A stretch of 64,000 bases of DNA from positions 1 through 64,000 of the forward strand of contig DASXYG010000098.1 of NCBI GenBank assembly GCA_036502625.1. The letters are read 5' to 3'. The notes beneath the pieces were generated by a model, which had not been told where the DNA came from, did no database searches, and worked only from the letters and a program-made list of their open reading frames with translations. Positions 38,884 to 47,530 of this stretch are shown piece after piece (the stretch's first letter is position 1; every line of letters starts with the position of its first letter). The translations under genes and the position numbers were made by a program. Source of the DNA: DASXYG01 sp036502625 (lineage in GTDB: Bacteria; Actinomycetota; Actinomycetes; Streptosporangiales; Streptosporangiaceae).

Positions 38884-39975
38884 GTGGCCCCTCCCAGCAT
38901 GCCCGCACCACCCGAACCACGGCTCGACCCCAAACTGCACGGATATCCGCCGGCCCTGCTCGACGTCACGCTCGACCAGTTGCGCACCCTCCTCGTCGTC
39001 CACGCGATGGGCAGCGCGCTGCGGGCGGCGCGGGCGCTCGGGCGCGAGCAGTCGAGCGTGCAGAAGCAGCTCGACACCCTCAACCGCCACTTCCAGGGGC
39101 TGTGCGGCGAGGTCCTGGTCACCCGCCAGGGCCGCGGCAGGGACTTCCTGTTCACCACGACCGGCGAGACCGTCGTCGAGGTCGCCCGGCGCACCCTCGA
39201 CGAATGGCAGGCCGCCGTCGACTCCGTGCGCCGCCGCATCGGCAGCACGCTCACCGTCGGCACCACCGAGTTCGCCCTCCACTTCCTCTCCCGCGCCTCC
39301 GAGCGGCTCGCCGCGCGCATCGGCGGCGCCGTCGACTTCCGGGTGACCCACGTACGCACCCGCGACTTCTGGACGTGCCTGGAGGCCAAGCAGGTGGACC
39401 TCCTGATCGGCAGCGTCGTCGCGCCGCCCGGCGAGCCTCCGGGCGCCGGCTTGTACGACACGATCGAGCTGCGGCGCGGCATCCCCGTCCTGGTCACGAA
39501 CCTGCCGGCGGCGGACCTCCCGTCCGGGCCGGTCGGCCTCGGCGAGCTCGCGCGCCTGCCGCTGCTGCTGCCCGCCGCCGGCATGGTCGCCGACCTGCTC
39601 GCCGGGTGGTACGGCGCGGACTTCCGGAGCCGGCTGAACATCGCGGCCGAGATCGACGACCTCAGGTACGGCACGGCGCTGCTGCGGTCGGGGCTCGTCC
39701 AGGGCTGCGTGATCGTGCCGCGCGGCCTCGGCCTGCGGATCAGCGACGACACCGACGCCGACGACCTGCGGCTCGTCGACATCCGCCGCGACCCGCGGCC
39801 GTCGCCGGAGATCGTGTCGGCGGTGTTCGCGCGCAAGGGCGAGCGCGACCGCTACGGCGCCGCCCATCCGCTGAACGTCCTCTGGGACGCGCTGCGCGCC
39901 GAGAGCGCCGCCGCGGACGAAAACGCCGCCGGCGCTGGCGCGGCGGTGGCGGCCACTGGGATCCTGCCGGGGTGA
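38884..39975 (+). CDS. LysR-like transcriptional regulator
   Basis: A 363-residue protein with an N-terminal winged helix-turn-helix (about 28-95; LDQLRTLLVVHAMGSALRAA, then REQSSVQKQLDTLNRHFQ) and a LysR-type effector domain (about 118-345). It belongs to a divergent actinobacterial LysR branch. It starts at GTG 38884; an in-frame ATG five codons later (38899) is possible. It overlaps the large ATPase gene by 4 bases (GTGA), so the two proteins are made together, which is unusual for a LysR regulator. Effector and targets are unknown. Confidence 0.82.
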   Translation: MAPPSMPAPPEPRLDPKLHGYPPALLDVTLDQLRTLLVVHAMGSALRAARALGREQSSVQKQLDTLNRHFQGLCGEVLVTRQGRGRDFLFTTTGETVVEVARRTLDEWQAAVDSVRRRIGSTLTVGTTEFALHFLSRASERLAARIGGAVDFRVTHVRTRDFWTCLEAKQVDLLIGSVVAPPGEPPGAGLYDTIELRRGIPVLVTNLPAADLPSGPVGLGELARLPLLLPAAGMVADLLAGWYGADFRSRLNIAAEIDDLRYGTALLRSGLVQGCVIVPRGLGLRISDDTDADDLRLVDIRRDPRPSPEIVSAVFARKGERDRYGAAHPLNVLWDALRAESAAADENAAGAGAAVAATGILPG

Positions 39976-42935
39976 GCAGCACCCTGCCCGGCCCGTGGTA
40001 CCGCATCCAGGCGATCATCGGCGCGCCCGGCGCACGCCGCGCGGAGCACGACTTCGTGTCGGTGCTGCCCGCCGTGCTGTCCGCCGCGCAGCGCCGGGCG
40101 CCGTTCGTCATCGGCTGGCTGTCCCGCGGCAACGGCGCGCCGCTCGAGCTGATCACCAACGCGGGCCCGCTGCGTACGGACGGCGCCACGGTCGACGACA
40201 CCGGCGGCGGCATGCTCTACCCCGGCGGCTCGCGCGGCACGGTCATCGGCGACGGCTGGCTCGACGCCTGCGCCCAGCTCGTCTGGACGACCTGCCCAGG
40301 ACGCCAGGCGCCGCCGCTGGCCGACCGCGACTCCGAGGACCACGGCGACGACTCACGGCCAACGCTGTTCGAGTCGACGCTGGTCACGCTGATGGCGCGG
40401 CCGTTCTGCTGGCTGCTGGTCGCCGAGCCCACCGACCTGCTCGACATCGAGGTCGCCGAGCTGCGCACCCAGCTCAACGTGCTGCGCCGCTACGAGGACG
40501 CCTCCGAGCGCTCCCGGTTCGACGTCGAGCGGTCCGAGCGGCGCATGCAGGAGCTCGACGCGTTCCGCGAGGCCGGGCTGTGGAACGTCCGGCTGCTCGC
40601 CGGCGCCGCGTCGCCGGACGAACTGCGCCAGATCGCGCCCGTGCTCGTCGGCTCGGTCGACATGAGCCGCCATCCGTACCGCCTGCGCACCGCGCTGACC
40701 GGCCCGTACGGCGGAGACGGCGAGGTGCGCACGTTCCACGACGCGCTGTCCGCGAAGCTCACCGACGCCACGGACGACGCCGCCGCGCCGTTCGCCGCCA
40801 CCGCGGGCACCCTGGCCGCACTGGCCGGGCTGCCCCGCCGCGAGGTGCCGGGCCTGCGCGTGCTCGACGCCGGATACTTCGACGTCACGAGCGAGACCGC
40901 GGCCGAGCCCGGCCAGCCGTCCATCGATCTCGGCATGGTGCTCGACGGCCAGGAGCGCGCGGTGGGCACGTTCCGCGTGCCGCTGTCCACGCTGAACCGC
41001 CATGCGTTCGTCACCGGCGCGACCGGCGCCGGCAAGTCCCAGACCGTACGCCACCTGCTGGAACAGCTCACGCGCGCGGAGATACCGTGGCTGGCCATCG
41101 AGCCGGCGAAGTCGGAGTACGCCGCGATGGGCGGCCGCATCGCGCCGCTGGGCGCCGAGGTCACGGTGGTGAACCCGTCCGACCCCGCGGCCGTGCCGCT
41201 GTCGGTGAACCCGCTGGCGCCCGAGCCCGGCTACCCCGTCCAGGCGCACATCGACATGGTGCGCGCGCTGTTCCAGGCCGCGTTCGACGCCGAGGAGCCG
41301 TTCCCGCAGATCATGTCCCAGGCGCTGCAGCGCGTGTACGAGGACAACGGGTGGGACGTCGTCACCGGCGGCGGTGTGCCGGACGCCGCCGTGGGCCCGG
41401 CCACGCCCACGCTGGAGCAGCTCCAGAAGGCCGCGCTCGACGTCATCGAGGAGGTCGGCTACGGCAAGGACCTCCAGGCCGACGTCCGCGGCTTCGTGGA
41501 CGTACGGCTGCGGTCGCTGCGCATCGGGTCGGCCGGGCGGTTCTTCGAGGGCGGCCACCCGGTGGACATCGGCGAGCTGCTGCGCCGCAACGTGGTGCTG
41601 GCCATCGAGGACGTCGCCAACGACGAGGACAAGGCGTTCCTGATGGGCACGCTGATCATCCGGATCGTGGAGCACCTCAGGATGCGCGCGCGTACGGAGC
41701 GGTTCACCGGCCTCGGCCACGCGATCGTCATCGAGGAGGCGCACCGCCTGCTGCGCGACCGCGGCGAGGACAAGTCCAGCTCACACGCGGTGGAGCTGTT
41801 CGCGGGCATGCTCGCGGAGATCCGCGCGTACGGCGAGGGCATCGTGGTGGCCGAGCAGATCCCCACCAAGCTCGTGCCCGACGTCGTGAAGAACACCGCG
41901 CTGAAGGTCGTCCACCGGCTGCCCGCGCACGACGACCGGCAGCTCGTGGGCGCCGCGATGAACCTCGACGACGAGCAGTCGCGCCAGGTCGTGTCGCTGG
42001 AACCGGGTGTCGCGGCGGTGTTCGCCGACGGCATGGACCGGCCGTTGCGCATCCGCGTGCCGCTGGGCGAGGGCCGCGAGCGGGTGCTGCCGTCGCCGGT
42101 GCCGCCGATCGCCGACCGCAGGTCGCACGCCTGCGGCACCCGCTGCCGCGACGACGGCGCCTGCACGCTCCTCCAGCTCCGCCAGGCCGATCTCGCCGCC
42201 GACGGCGACGACGCCGCGTGGCTGCGGGTCTGGGTGGAGACGCTGCTGCTCGCGTACCTCACCAACCGCCCGCGGCCCGTGCCGCCGGCGCCGCTGTGGG
42301 TCTACTGGGACCACCTCGACCCGCGCACCGCGCAGTGCCTGCTCGCCACCGTCGTGGAGCGTGCCGTGGGCCGCCGCGCCACCGTCCTGCGCCGTACGTT
42401 CGACCCCGACGACCTCACCCGGACGCTCGCCGCCCACGCGCTGCGCCTGCTCGACCGCGCGGACGACCGCTTCGGGGTGCCGCCCGGCACGACCTGGGTG
42501 GTGCCGCACGTCCGGTGGCTGCACGAACTGGAAGCGCTGTTCCCGTACGGCCGCCCGCTGCCCGACCTCTGGGCGCCGTCCCCGCCCTGCGACTACGACC
42601 TGTCGAACGTCCCGGGCGAGGCCGCCGTGCCGGTCGGCACCCGGATGTTCGCGCTGCGCCGCCACCCGCTGTCCACCGAGGTCGGCCAGAACCGCTTCAT
42701 CGCCTGGCGCGTCCTGTTCGGCGACGACGACCACGCCGGCTACGAGGACGACCTGGAGGCCCTGGCCCCCTGGCTGGAACCCGAGCACCGCGTCCCGCAC
42801 GCCGCCGATGAGATGCGCGTCGACTGGCCGTACGTCGTGCTCTCCTGGCCGGCCCGCTTCATCCTCTCCCCCGACGACGAACCCGACCGCACCCCCACGT
42901 TCGAACCGTACGAACTCCCCCCTGACGACCTCTAG
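39972..42935 (+). CDS. HerA/FtsK-like ATPase (DUF87-type)
   Basis: A 987-residue protein. An N-terminal region of about 340 residues includes a coiled coil (about 165-200, ERSRFDVERSERRMQELD). The motor core has Walker A GATGAGKSQT (Lys355), IEPAKSEY, and a Walker B IVIEEAHRLL near residue 586, then VAEQIPTKLVPDVVKNT as in HerA and VirB4-like ATPases. A C-terminal region of about 270 residues has a Cys cluster (CGTRCRDDGAC near 720) that may bind metal. HerA ATPases pump DNA and often partner NurA nucleases; none is adjacent. It is translationally coupled to the LysR-like gene. Function unknown. Confidence 0.8.
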   Translation: MSSTLPGPWYRIQAIIGAPGARRAEHDFVSVLPAVLSAAQRRAPFVIGWLSRGNGAPLELITNAGPLRTDGATVDDTGGGMLYPGGSRGTVIGDGWLDACAQLVWTTCPGRQAPPLADRDSEDHGDDSRPTLFESTLVTLMARPFCWLLVAEPTDLLDIEVAELRTQLNVLRRYEDASERSRFDVERSERRMQELDAFREAGLWNVRLLAGAASPDELRQIAPVLVGSVDMSRHPYRLRTALTGPYGGDGEVRTFHDALSAKLTDATDDAAAPFAATAGTLAALAGLPRREVPGLRVLDAGYFDVTSETAAEPGQPSIDLGMVLDGQERAVGTFRVPLSTLNRHAFVTGATGAGKSQTVRHLLEQLTRAEIPWLAIEPAKSEYAAMGGRIAPLGAEVTVVNPSDPAAVPLSVNPLAPEPGYPVQAHIDMVRALFQAAFDAEEPFPQIMSQALQRVYEDNGWDVVTGGGVPDAAVGPATPTLEQLQKAALDVIEEVGYGKDLQADVRGFVDVRLRSLRIGSAGRFFEGGHPVDIGELLRRNVVLAIEDVANDEDKAFLMGTLIIRIVEHLRMRARTERFTGLGHAIVIEEAHRLLRDRGEDKSSSHAVELFAGMLAEIRAYGEGIVVAEQIPTKLVPDVVKNTALKVVHRLPAHDDRQLVGAAMNLDDEQSRQVVSLEPGVAAVFADGMDRPLRIRVPLGEGRERVLPSPVPPIADRRSHACGTRCRDDGACTLLQLRQADLAADGDDAAWLRVWVETLLLAYLTNRPRPVPPAPLWVYWDHLDPRTAQCLLATVVERAVGRRATVLRRTFDPDDLTRTLAAHALRLLDRADDRFGVPPGTTWVVPHVRWLHELEALFPYGRPLPDLWAPSPPCDYDLSNVPGEAAVPVGTRMFALRRHPLSTEVGQNRFIAWRVLFGDDDHAGYEDDLEALAPWLEPEHRVPHAADEMRVDWPYVVLSWPARFILSPDDEPDRTPTFEPYELPPDDL

Positions 42936-43028
42936 GCGCGCGGAGGCCGGATGGCCGTACCCGGTCATCCGCATCGCCGGCAGCGGCTAGCATTTGGGTG
43001 CCGTGGGGGTTCGACGAGTGAGGGAGAC

Positions 43029-44273
43029 ATGAGCCAACTTCCGTTGCGGGCACAGCTCGCGACCGCGCTCGGAGGTGTGGCGGCGTCGGTCTCCCGGCTG
43101 AGCGGCCGGGGCGACGGGTCGGTCATCGGCGGCAAGATCGCGCTGCGGCTCGAACCGGAGCTGCTGAGCCTGCTCGCCCGCGACCGCCGGCTCGCGCTGA
43201 TCACCGGCACCAACGGCAAGACCACGACGACCCGGCTGATCGCGTCCGCGCTCGACCTCCTCGGCCCGGTGGCCACCAACGCCTTCGGCGCGAACATGCC
43301 GACCGGCCACGTCACCGCGCTGCAGAACGCGCCGGACGCCACGTGCGGCGTCCTCGAGGTCGACGAGAAGTACATCCCGATGGTGCTGCGCTCCACCGGC
43401 GCGAACGTCGTCGTGATGATGAACCTCAGCCGCGACCAGATGGACCGCGCCTCGGAGATCTGGATGCTGGCCCAGCGCTGGCGCGAGGCCCTCACCGGGG
43501 TCGACACCCACGTGATCGCCAACGCCGACGACCCGGTCGTCGCCTGGGGCGCGTCCTCGGCCAAGCAGGTGACCTGGGTGTCCGCGGGCCAGCACTGGCG
43601 CGAGGACTCCTGGTGCTGCCCCGAGTGCGGCGCCCACCTCGACCGCGGCGACACCGACTGGTCCTGCCACGAGTGCGGTTTCCGCCGCCCGGAGACCACC
43701 TGGGCGCTGGACGACACGGTGCCGGGCGGCGCCGCCGTCGACCCCCAGGGCCTGCGCCACGAGCTGCGCCTCCAGCTCCCCGGCTGGGCGAACCAGTCCA
43801 ACGCGGTGATCGCGCTCGCCGCCGCGTCCGCGTTCGGCGTACCGCCCGAGCAGGCGCTGCCGCGGCTGCGCGAGGTCACGTCCGTCGCGGGCCGCTACAC
43901 CACGGTCGAGCGCGACGGCAGGCAGCTCCGGCTGCTGCTGTCGAAGAACCCCGCGGGGTGGATGGAGTGCTTCGGCGTGCTGCGCGAGCCGCCGGTGCCG
44001 GTCACGCTGTCCGTCAACGCCCAGGGCCCGGACGGCCGCGACACCTCCTGGCTGTGGGACGTCGACTACCGCGTCCTGCGCGGCCGTACGGTCTTCGTCA
44101 CCGGCGAGCGCCGCCTCGACCTCGCCGTCCGCCTCGAGGCCGACGACGTCGGGTTCCAGCTCGTCAACGACATCACCGAGGCGGTCGCCGCGGTGCCGCC
44201 GGGCCCGATGGACGTCATCGCCAACTACACGGCCTTCCAGCAGATCCGCGCGGCGTACGGCCGCGTCCAGTAG
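43029..44273 (+). CDS. murT: Lipid II isoglutaminyl synthase, MurT subunit
   Basis: A 414-residue Mur-ligase-type protein. The ATP loop is ITGTNGKTTTTR (about 57-68). A four-cysteine zinc ribbon insertion (CCPECGAHLD then CHECGF, about 196-220) is diagnostic of MurT. The C-terminal DUF1727 region ends in YTAFQQIRAAYGR. With GatD it amidates glutamate in lipid II at the membrane face. The ATG at 43029 follows GGGAG. gatD follows after 13 bases. Confidence 0.96.
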   Translation: MSQLPLRAQLATALGGVAASVSRLSGRGDGSVIGGKIALRLEPELLSLLARDRRLALITGTNGKTTTTRLIASALDLLGPVATNAFGANMPTGHVTALQNAPDATCGVLEVDEKYIPMVLRSTGANVVVMMNLSRDQMDRASEIWMLAQRWREALTGVDTHVIANADDPVVAWGASSAKQVTWVSAGQHWREDSWCCPECGAHLDRGDTDWSCHECGFRRPETTWALDDTVPGGAAVDPQGLRHELRLQLPGWANQSNAVIALAAASAFGVPPEQALPRLREVTSVAGRYTTVERDGRQLRLLLSKNPAGWMECFGVLREPPVPVTLSVNAQGPDGRDTSWLWDVDYRVLRGRTVFVTGERRLDLAVRLEADDVGFQLVNDITEAVAAVPPGPMDVIANYTAFQQIRAAYGRVQ

Positions 44274-44286
44274 TGGGGGACCACAC

Positions 44287-45012
44287 ATGAGCTCAAGCTC
44301 GCTGCGGCTGGTCTGGATCTACCCGGACCTCCTGAGCACGTACGGCGACCAGGGCAACCTGCTCATCCTGGAACGCCGCGCCCGGCTGCGCGGCATCGAG
44401 ACGGAGAGCGTGCTCGTCAGGTCCGACGAACCCGTCCCCGACTCCGGCGACATCTACCTCATGGGCGGCGGCGAGGACCGCCCGCAGATCCTCGCGGCGC
44501 AGCGGCTGCGCGGCGACGGCGGGCTGCCGCGCGCGGCCGCGTCCGGCGCCGTGGTGCTCGCCGTGTGCGCGGGCTTCCAGATCATCGGCACCGAGTTCGG
44601 CGACGACCAGGGCCGCCCGATGGCCGGCCTCGGCCTGCTCGACATCCGCAGCGGCCGCGGCGAGCGGCGCGCGGTCGGCGAGGTGATCGCCGACGTCGAC
44701 TCCCGGCTCGGCCTGCCGCCGCTGAGCGGCTTCGAGAACCACCAGGGCGCCACCACGATCGGCCAGGGCGCGCTCCCCCTCGCGAAGGTCACCGTGGGTA
44801 TCGGCAACGGCGACGGCCAGGGCTACGAGGGCGCCTACCGCGACCGCGTGATCGGCACGTACCTCCACGGCCCGGCGCTCGTCCGCAACCCCGCGCTGGC
44901 CGACCACCTGCTGGGCCTCGCCACCGGCGGCGCACTGCCCACCATCGACGACACGTACGCCGGGCTGCTCCGCGACGAACGGCTGCACGCCGTGCGCGCC
45001 GCCGCGAAGTGA
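44287..45012 (+). CDS. gatD: Lipid II isoglutaminyl synthase, GatD subunit
   Basis: A 241-residue class I glutamine amidotransferase releasing ammonia from glutamine for MurT. The nucleophile is Cys94 (VCAGFQ), and His194 lies in GTYLHGPALVRNP. It is paired with murT as one operon, 13 bases apart. The length and gene order match actinobacterial pairs. Confidence 0.96.
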   Translation: MSSSSLRLVWIYPDLLSTYGDQGNLLILERRARLRGIETESVLVRSDEPVPDSGDIYLMGGGEDRPQILAAQRLRGDGGLPRAAASGAVVLAVCAGFQIIGTEFGDDQGRPMAGLGLLDIRSGRGERRAVGEVIADVDSRLGLPPLSGFENHQGATTIGQGALPLAKVTVGIGNGDGQGYEGAYRDRVIGTYLHGPALVRNPALADHLLGLATGGALPTIDDTYAGLLRDERLHAVRAAAK

Positions 45013-45116
45013 CTCTGAGTTACTGGATACGGGTTCGATAAACGCCGCCGGCGGCTATTGTCCGCAGGCGGTCAGCGCCCTTGCCGCACGCGGCGGCCTC
45101 ACGAATCCTGAACGCA

Positions 45117-45140
45117 TTCGGTAGTCAATCGGCTACCGAA
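45117..45140. repeat. Inverted repeat before a secreted protein gene
   Basis: TTCGGTAG and CTACCGAA are perfect 8-base arms around 8 bases, ending 17 bases before the GTG at 45158. It may be an operator or a leader hairpin. Confidence 0.55.
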
Positions 45141-45157
45141 AGCAAAGGGGGACGATT

Positions 45158-45583
45158 GTGGGGAGTGTACGCAGGATCGTCACGGGGGCGGCCGTCTCGG
45201 CGGCCGGCATGGGTCTCGTACTGGCGTCCGTCCTGCCGGCCGGCGCGTCGGCCACCGCCGGACAGGATCCGAAGCTGAGACCGGCGGCTCGCGCGGCCGG
45301 CGCCCGCGCCGACACCAAGGTGTGGCTGAAGACCTGGGCGAGCGCGCCGTCGTACTGGTACTACGCCTCGGCGTCGGACAACAGCAGGGCCGGCACGCTC
45401 AACGGCGGCTCGAACTACTTCTACTGCCAGGCGGCGGGCGCGGAGTACTCGGCGCACGGCTACCGCAATTACTACTGGGCGCGGACCGACGACGACACCG
45501 GCAACAAGGGCGTCTGGGTCAGCGACGTCTACATCACCACCGGCGGCCAGGACCAGCCGGTTCCCGGTCTGCCCATGTGCTGA
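45158..45583 (+). CDS. Small secreted SH3-like protein
   Basis: A 141-residue exported protein. A signal peptide (VRRIVTGAAVSAAGMGLVLA, cleavage near ASA at residue 32) precedes a mature domain of about 100 residues. That domain contains NYFYCQAAG and KGVWVSDVYITTGGQDQPVPGLPMC and resembles bacterial SH3-like domains that bind peptidoglycan. Two cysteines in the mature part could form a disulfide. The GTG at 45158 follows GGGGGA. No enzymatic domain is attached. Confidence 0.78.
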   Translation: MGSVRRIVTGAAVSAAGMGLVLASVLPAGASATAGQDPKLRPAARAAGARADTKVWLKTWASAPSYWYYASASDNSRAGTLNGGSNYFYCQAAGAEYSAHGYRNYYWARTDDDTGNKGVWVSDVYITTGGQDQPVPGLPMC

Positions 45584-45630
45584 CCAGGGGGTGTGGCGGG
45601 CGGGGGGACGCGGGGGTGCGCCCCCGCCCG

Positions 45631-45993
45631 TCAGTACACCAGGGCCTGGACGCCGTCGGTGGTGATCTCCTCCACGAACGACGGCGCGCCCGCGATGCGC
45701 ACCCCGGGCAGCAGGTCGTCCTGGGTGAGCTCGCGGCGCGCCGCGCACTGCGTGCACAGGGTCAGCCGGCCGGCCGCGAGCACCGCCGCGATGAGGTCCT
45801 CAAGGGGCGCGGCGTGCGGCAGCCGGAACTCCTCCGCACGGCCGGGCACCGCGAACCACGACGACTCGCCGGTCAGCCACAGCGAGACATCGACCCCGCT
45901 CGCGATCGCCGCCGCCGCCACGGTGAACGCCTGGTTGCACCGTTCCGGGTCGTCCGCACCAGCCGTTACCTTGATCACCAGGGAGCGCGCCAT
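45631..45993 (-). CDS. DsrE-family protein
   Basis: A 120-residue DsrE/DsrF-like protein. The N-terminal strand SLVIKVTAGADDPERCNQAF is typical, and a CTQC pair (Cys80, Cys83) lies in the position of family sulfur carriers. It has no signal peptide. The family moves sulfur or shows redox roles, and the partner is unknown. The ATG at 45993 gives the full fold. Confidence 0.85.
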   Translation of the reverse strand: MARSLVIKVTAGADDPERCNQAFTVAAAAIASGVDVSLWLTGESSWFAVPGRAEEFRLPHAAPLEDLIAAVLAAGRLTLCTQCAARRELTQDDLLPGVRIAGAPSFVEEITTDGVQALVY

Positions 45994-46050
45994 GCCCCGC
46001 ACAATAGGGCATCCGGGCGTACGGCGACGGCGCACCCCTAAGATCGTCGG

Positions 46051-46143
46051 ATGGTCGGGATCGTGTTGCTCGTCGTCGTCTTCACCGTGGTCGCGGCCGC
46101 GGCCGGGCTGTTCCTGGTGAAGCTGTTCGGCATCGTCAAATGA
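46051..46143 (+). CDS. Tiny membrane peptide
   Basis: A 30-codon frame from ATG 46051 to TGA 46143 encodes MVGIVLLVVVFTVVAAAAG followed by LFLVKLFGIVK, one long hydrophobic helix with a basic end. No strong ribosome site is present. It is convergent with the GIDE-domain gene and overlaps its last 8 bases. Confidence 0.45.
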   Translation: MVGIVLLVVVFTVVAAAAGLFLVKLFGIVK

Positions 46144-46891
46144 CGAGGCTCGTGACGACCAGGGCGACCGCACCGCCCACGAAGAGCACACCTCCGCCGA
46201 TGTAGCCGACCCGCATCCGCGCCACCGCGCCCTTGCTGAGCTGCTCCTCCGAGCGCGTCGACACGATGAACGGCCCGTCGTCGGGCTTGGCCATGACCGG
46301 CGAACCCGTCTGGGGGTGCGGCATGCCCTTGCCGAGCGCGTAGATCGGCTGGCCGGGCGCCACGAGCACCTCGGTGTAGATGATCTCGTGGTCGCGCTTG
46401 TTGCTCAGGAACTCGATCGCCAGGCCGGCGAACCCGCCGCGCTGCTCGGCGGGCACCGCGCGGCGGAAGCTCTGCACCGGGGAGTCGACGCTGGTGCCGC
46501 GGAAGTCCAGCAGCGCGACGCCCGTCTGGTCGCGTACGTGGAAGGCCGGCGGCGAGCCGTTCTCCTGGAGCGTACGGCGGTGCGTGGACGTACGGCTGCG
46601 GCCGTTGCTGTCGTGGTGGTACTCCCGCCAGCGCTCCTCCGTCTTCGTGTGGAACCACACGCAGACGCGGCCGGACATCGGGCCCTGGAGCTGACCGGCC
46701 GGGCCGGGCTCGGCGACGCCCTTGATCTCACACGCCGGCCCGCTGCCGGGCGGCATGGCCGTGAGGTCCGCGATGTTCAGCGTCTTCGCCGCGCGCATCG
46801 CCTCGTACTTCCGCTGCGCCCACAGGGCGAAACCGCCGAGGGCGACACCGATGACGGCGACGACCGCCGAGATGATCTGGGGGGTGTTCAT
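46136..46891 (-). CDS. GIDE-domain membrane protein (E3-ligase-like fold)
   Basis: A 251-residue protein with an N-terminal helix (about 4-24) and a C-terminal helix (about 228-250) flanking a cytosolic domain of about 200 residues. That domain resembles the GIDE region of eukaryotic MUL1/MULAN: a beta strand CEIKGVAEPG near residues 54-63, a CVWFHTKTEER segment, and a D-P-x-x-G-like turn in the second half (DQTGVALLDFRG). The RING finger of the eukaryotic protein is missing, so it is not a ubiquitin ligase by itself. The role is unknown. The ATG at 46891 fits the first helix. Confidence 0.72.
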   Translation of the reverse strand: MNTPQIISAVVAVIGVALGGFALWAQRKYEAMRAAKTLNIADLTAMPPGSGPACEIKGVAEPGPAGQLQGPMSGRVCVWFHTKTEERWREYHHDSNGRSRTSTHRRTLQENGSPPAFHVRDQTGVALLDFRGTSVDSPVQSFRRAVPAEQRGGFAGLAIEFLSNKRDHEIIYTEVLVAPGQPIYALGKGMPHPQTGSPVMAKPDDGPFIVSTRSEEQLSKGAVARMRVGYIGGGVLFVGGAVALVVTSLVI

Positions 46892-47026
46892 ACGGCTTTC
46901 GGGTTCCTCGGTACGGGGGTTCGGGAGCGGGACGTGGTGGATTCTCCCAGGTTCTCCCGGGATCGCCACGTGGTGGGACGCTTCCCTGCGCGCGTACGGT
47001 TCCGGCCGCCGTTAGGCTGGCGTGCC

Positions 47027-47521
47027 GTGGACACCCCCGAGATGCATCCCGACCTGGAACCCATCGCCTTCCTGCTCGGCAGATGGGAAGGGGCAGGCGT
47101 CGGCGGATACCCGACGATCGAGAGCTTCCGGTTCGGCCAGGAGATCACCTTCCGCCACGACGGACGCCCGTTCCTGATCTACCAGAGCCGCACCTGGCTG
47201 CTCGACGACGACGGCGAGCTGATCCGCCCGTCCGGCATGGAGACGGGCTTCTGGCGCCCGCAGCCGGACCGCGGTGTGGAGGTGCTGCTCGCCCACCCGA
47301 CCGGCATCACCGAGGTCTACATCGGCGAGGTCGTGTTCCACAAGATCGAGCTGCGCACCGACATCGTGGCGCGCACCACCACCGCGAAGGACGTCACCGC
47401 GGGCCACCGGTTGTACGGCCTGGTCAACGGCGACCTCGCCTATGCGTACGACATGGCCGCGATGGGCGAACCGCTCCAGGCCCACCTCTCGGCGCAGCTC
47501 AAGCGGGTCGACGAGGACTGA
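47027..47521 (+). CDS. Nitrobindin-like (FABP-like) protein
   Basis: A 164-residue beta-barrel of the nitrobindin/THAP4-like family. It has the N-terminal LLGRWEGAGVGGYPTIESF signature and, near the end, TAGHRLYGLVNGDLAYAYDM, where family histidines bind heme. It likely binds heme and reacts with NO or peroxynitrite in the cytosol, as in Mycobacterium. The GTG at 47027 is my start; an ATG five codons later is possible. Confidence 0.87.
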   Translation: MDTPEMHPDLEPIAFLLGRWEGAGVGGYPTIESFRFGQEITFRHDGRPFLIYQSRTWLLDDDGELIRPSGMETGFWRPQPDRGVEVLLAHPTGITEVYIGEVVFHKIELRTDIVARTTTAKDVTAGHRLYGLVNGDLAYAYDMAAMGEPLQAHLSAQLKRVDED

Positions 47522-47530
47522 CGGGGCGGG

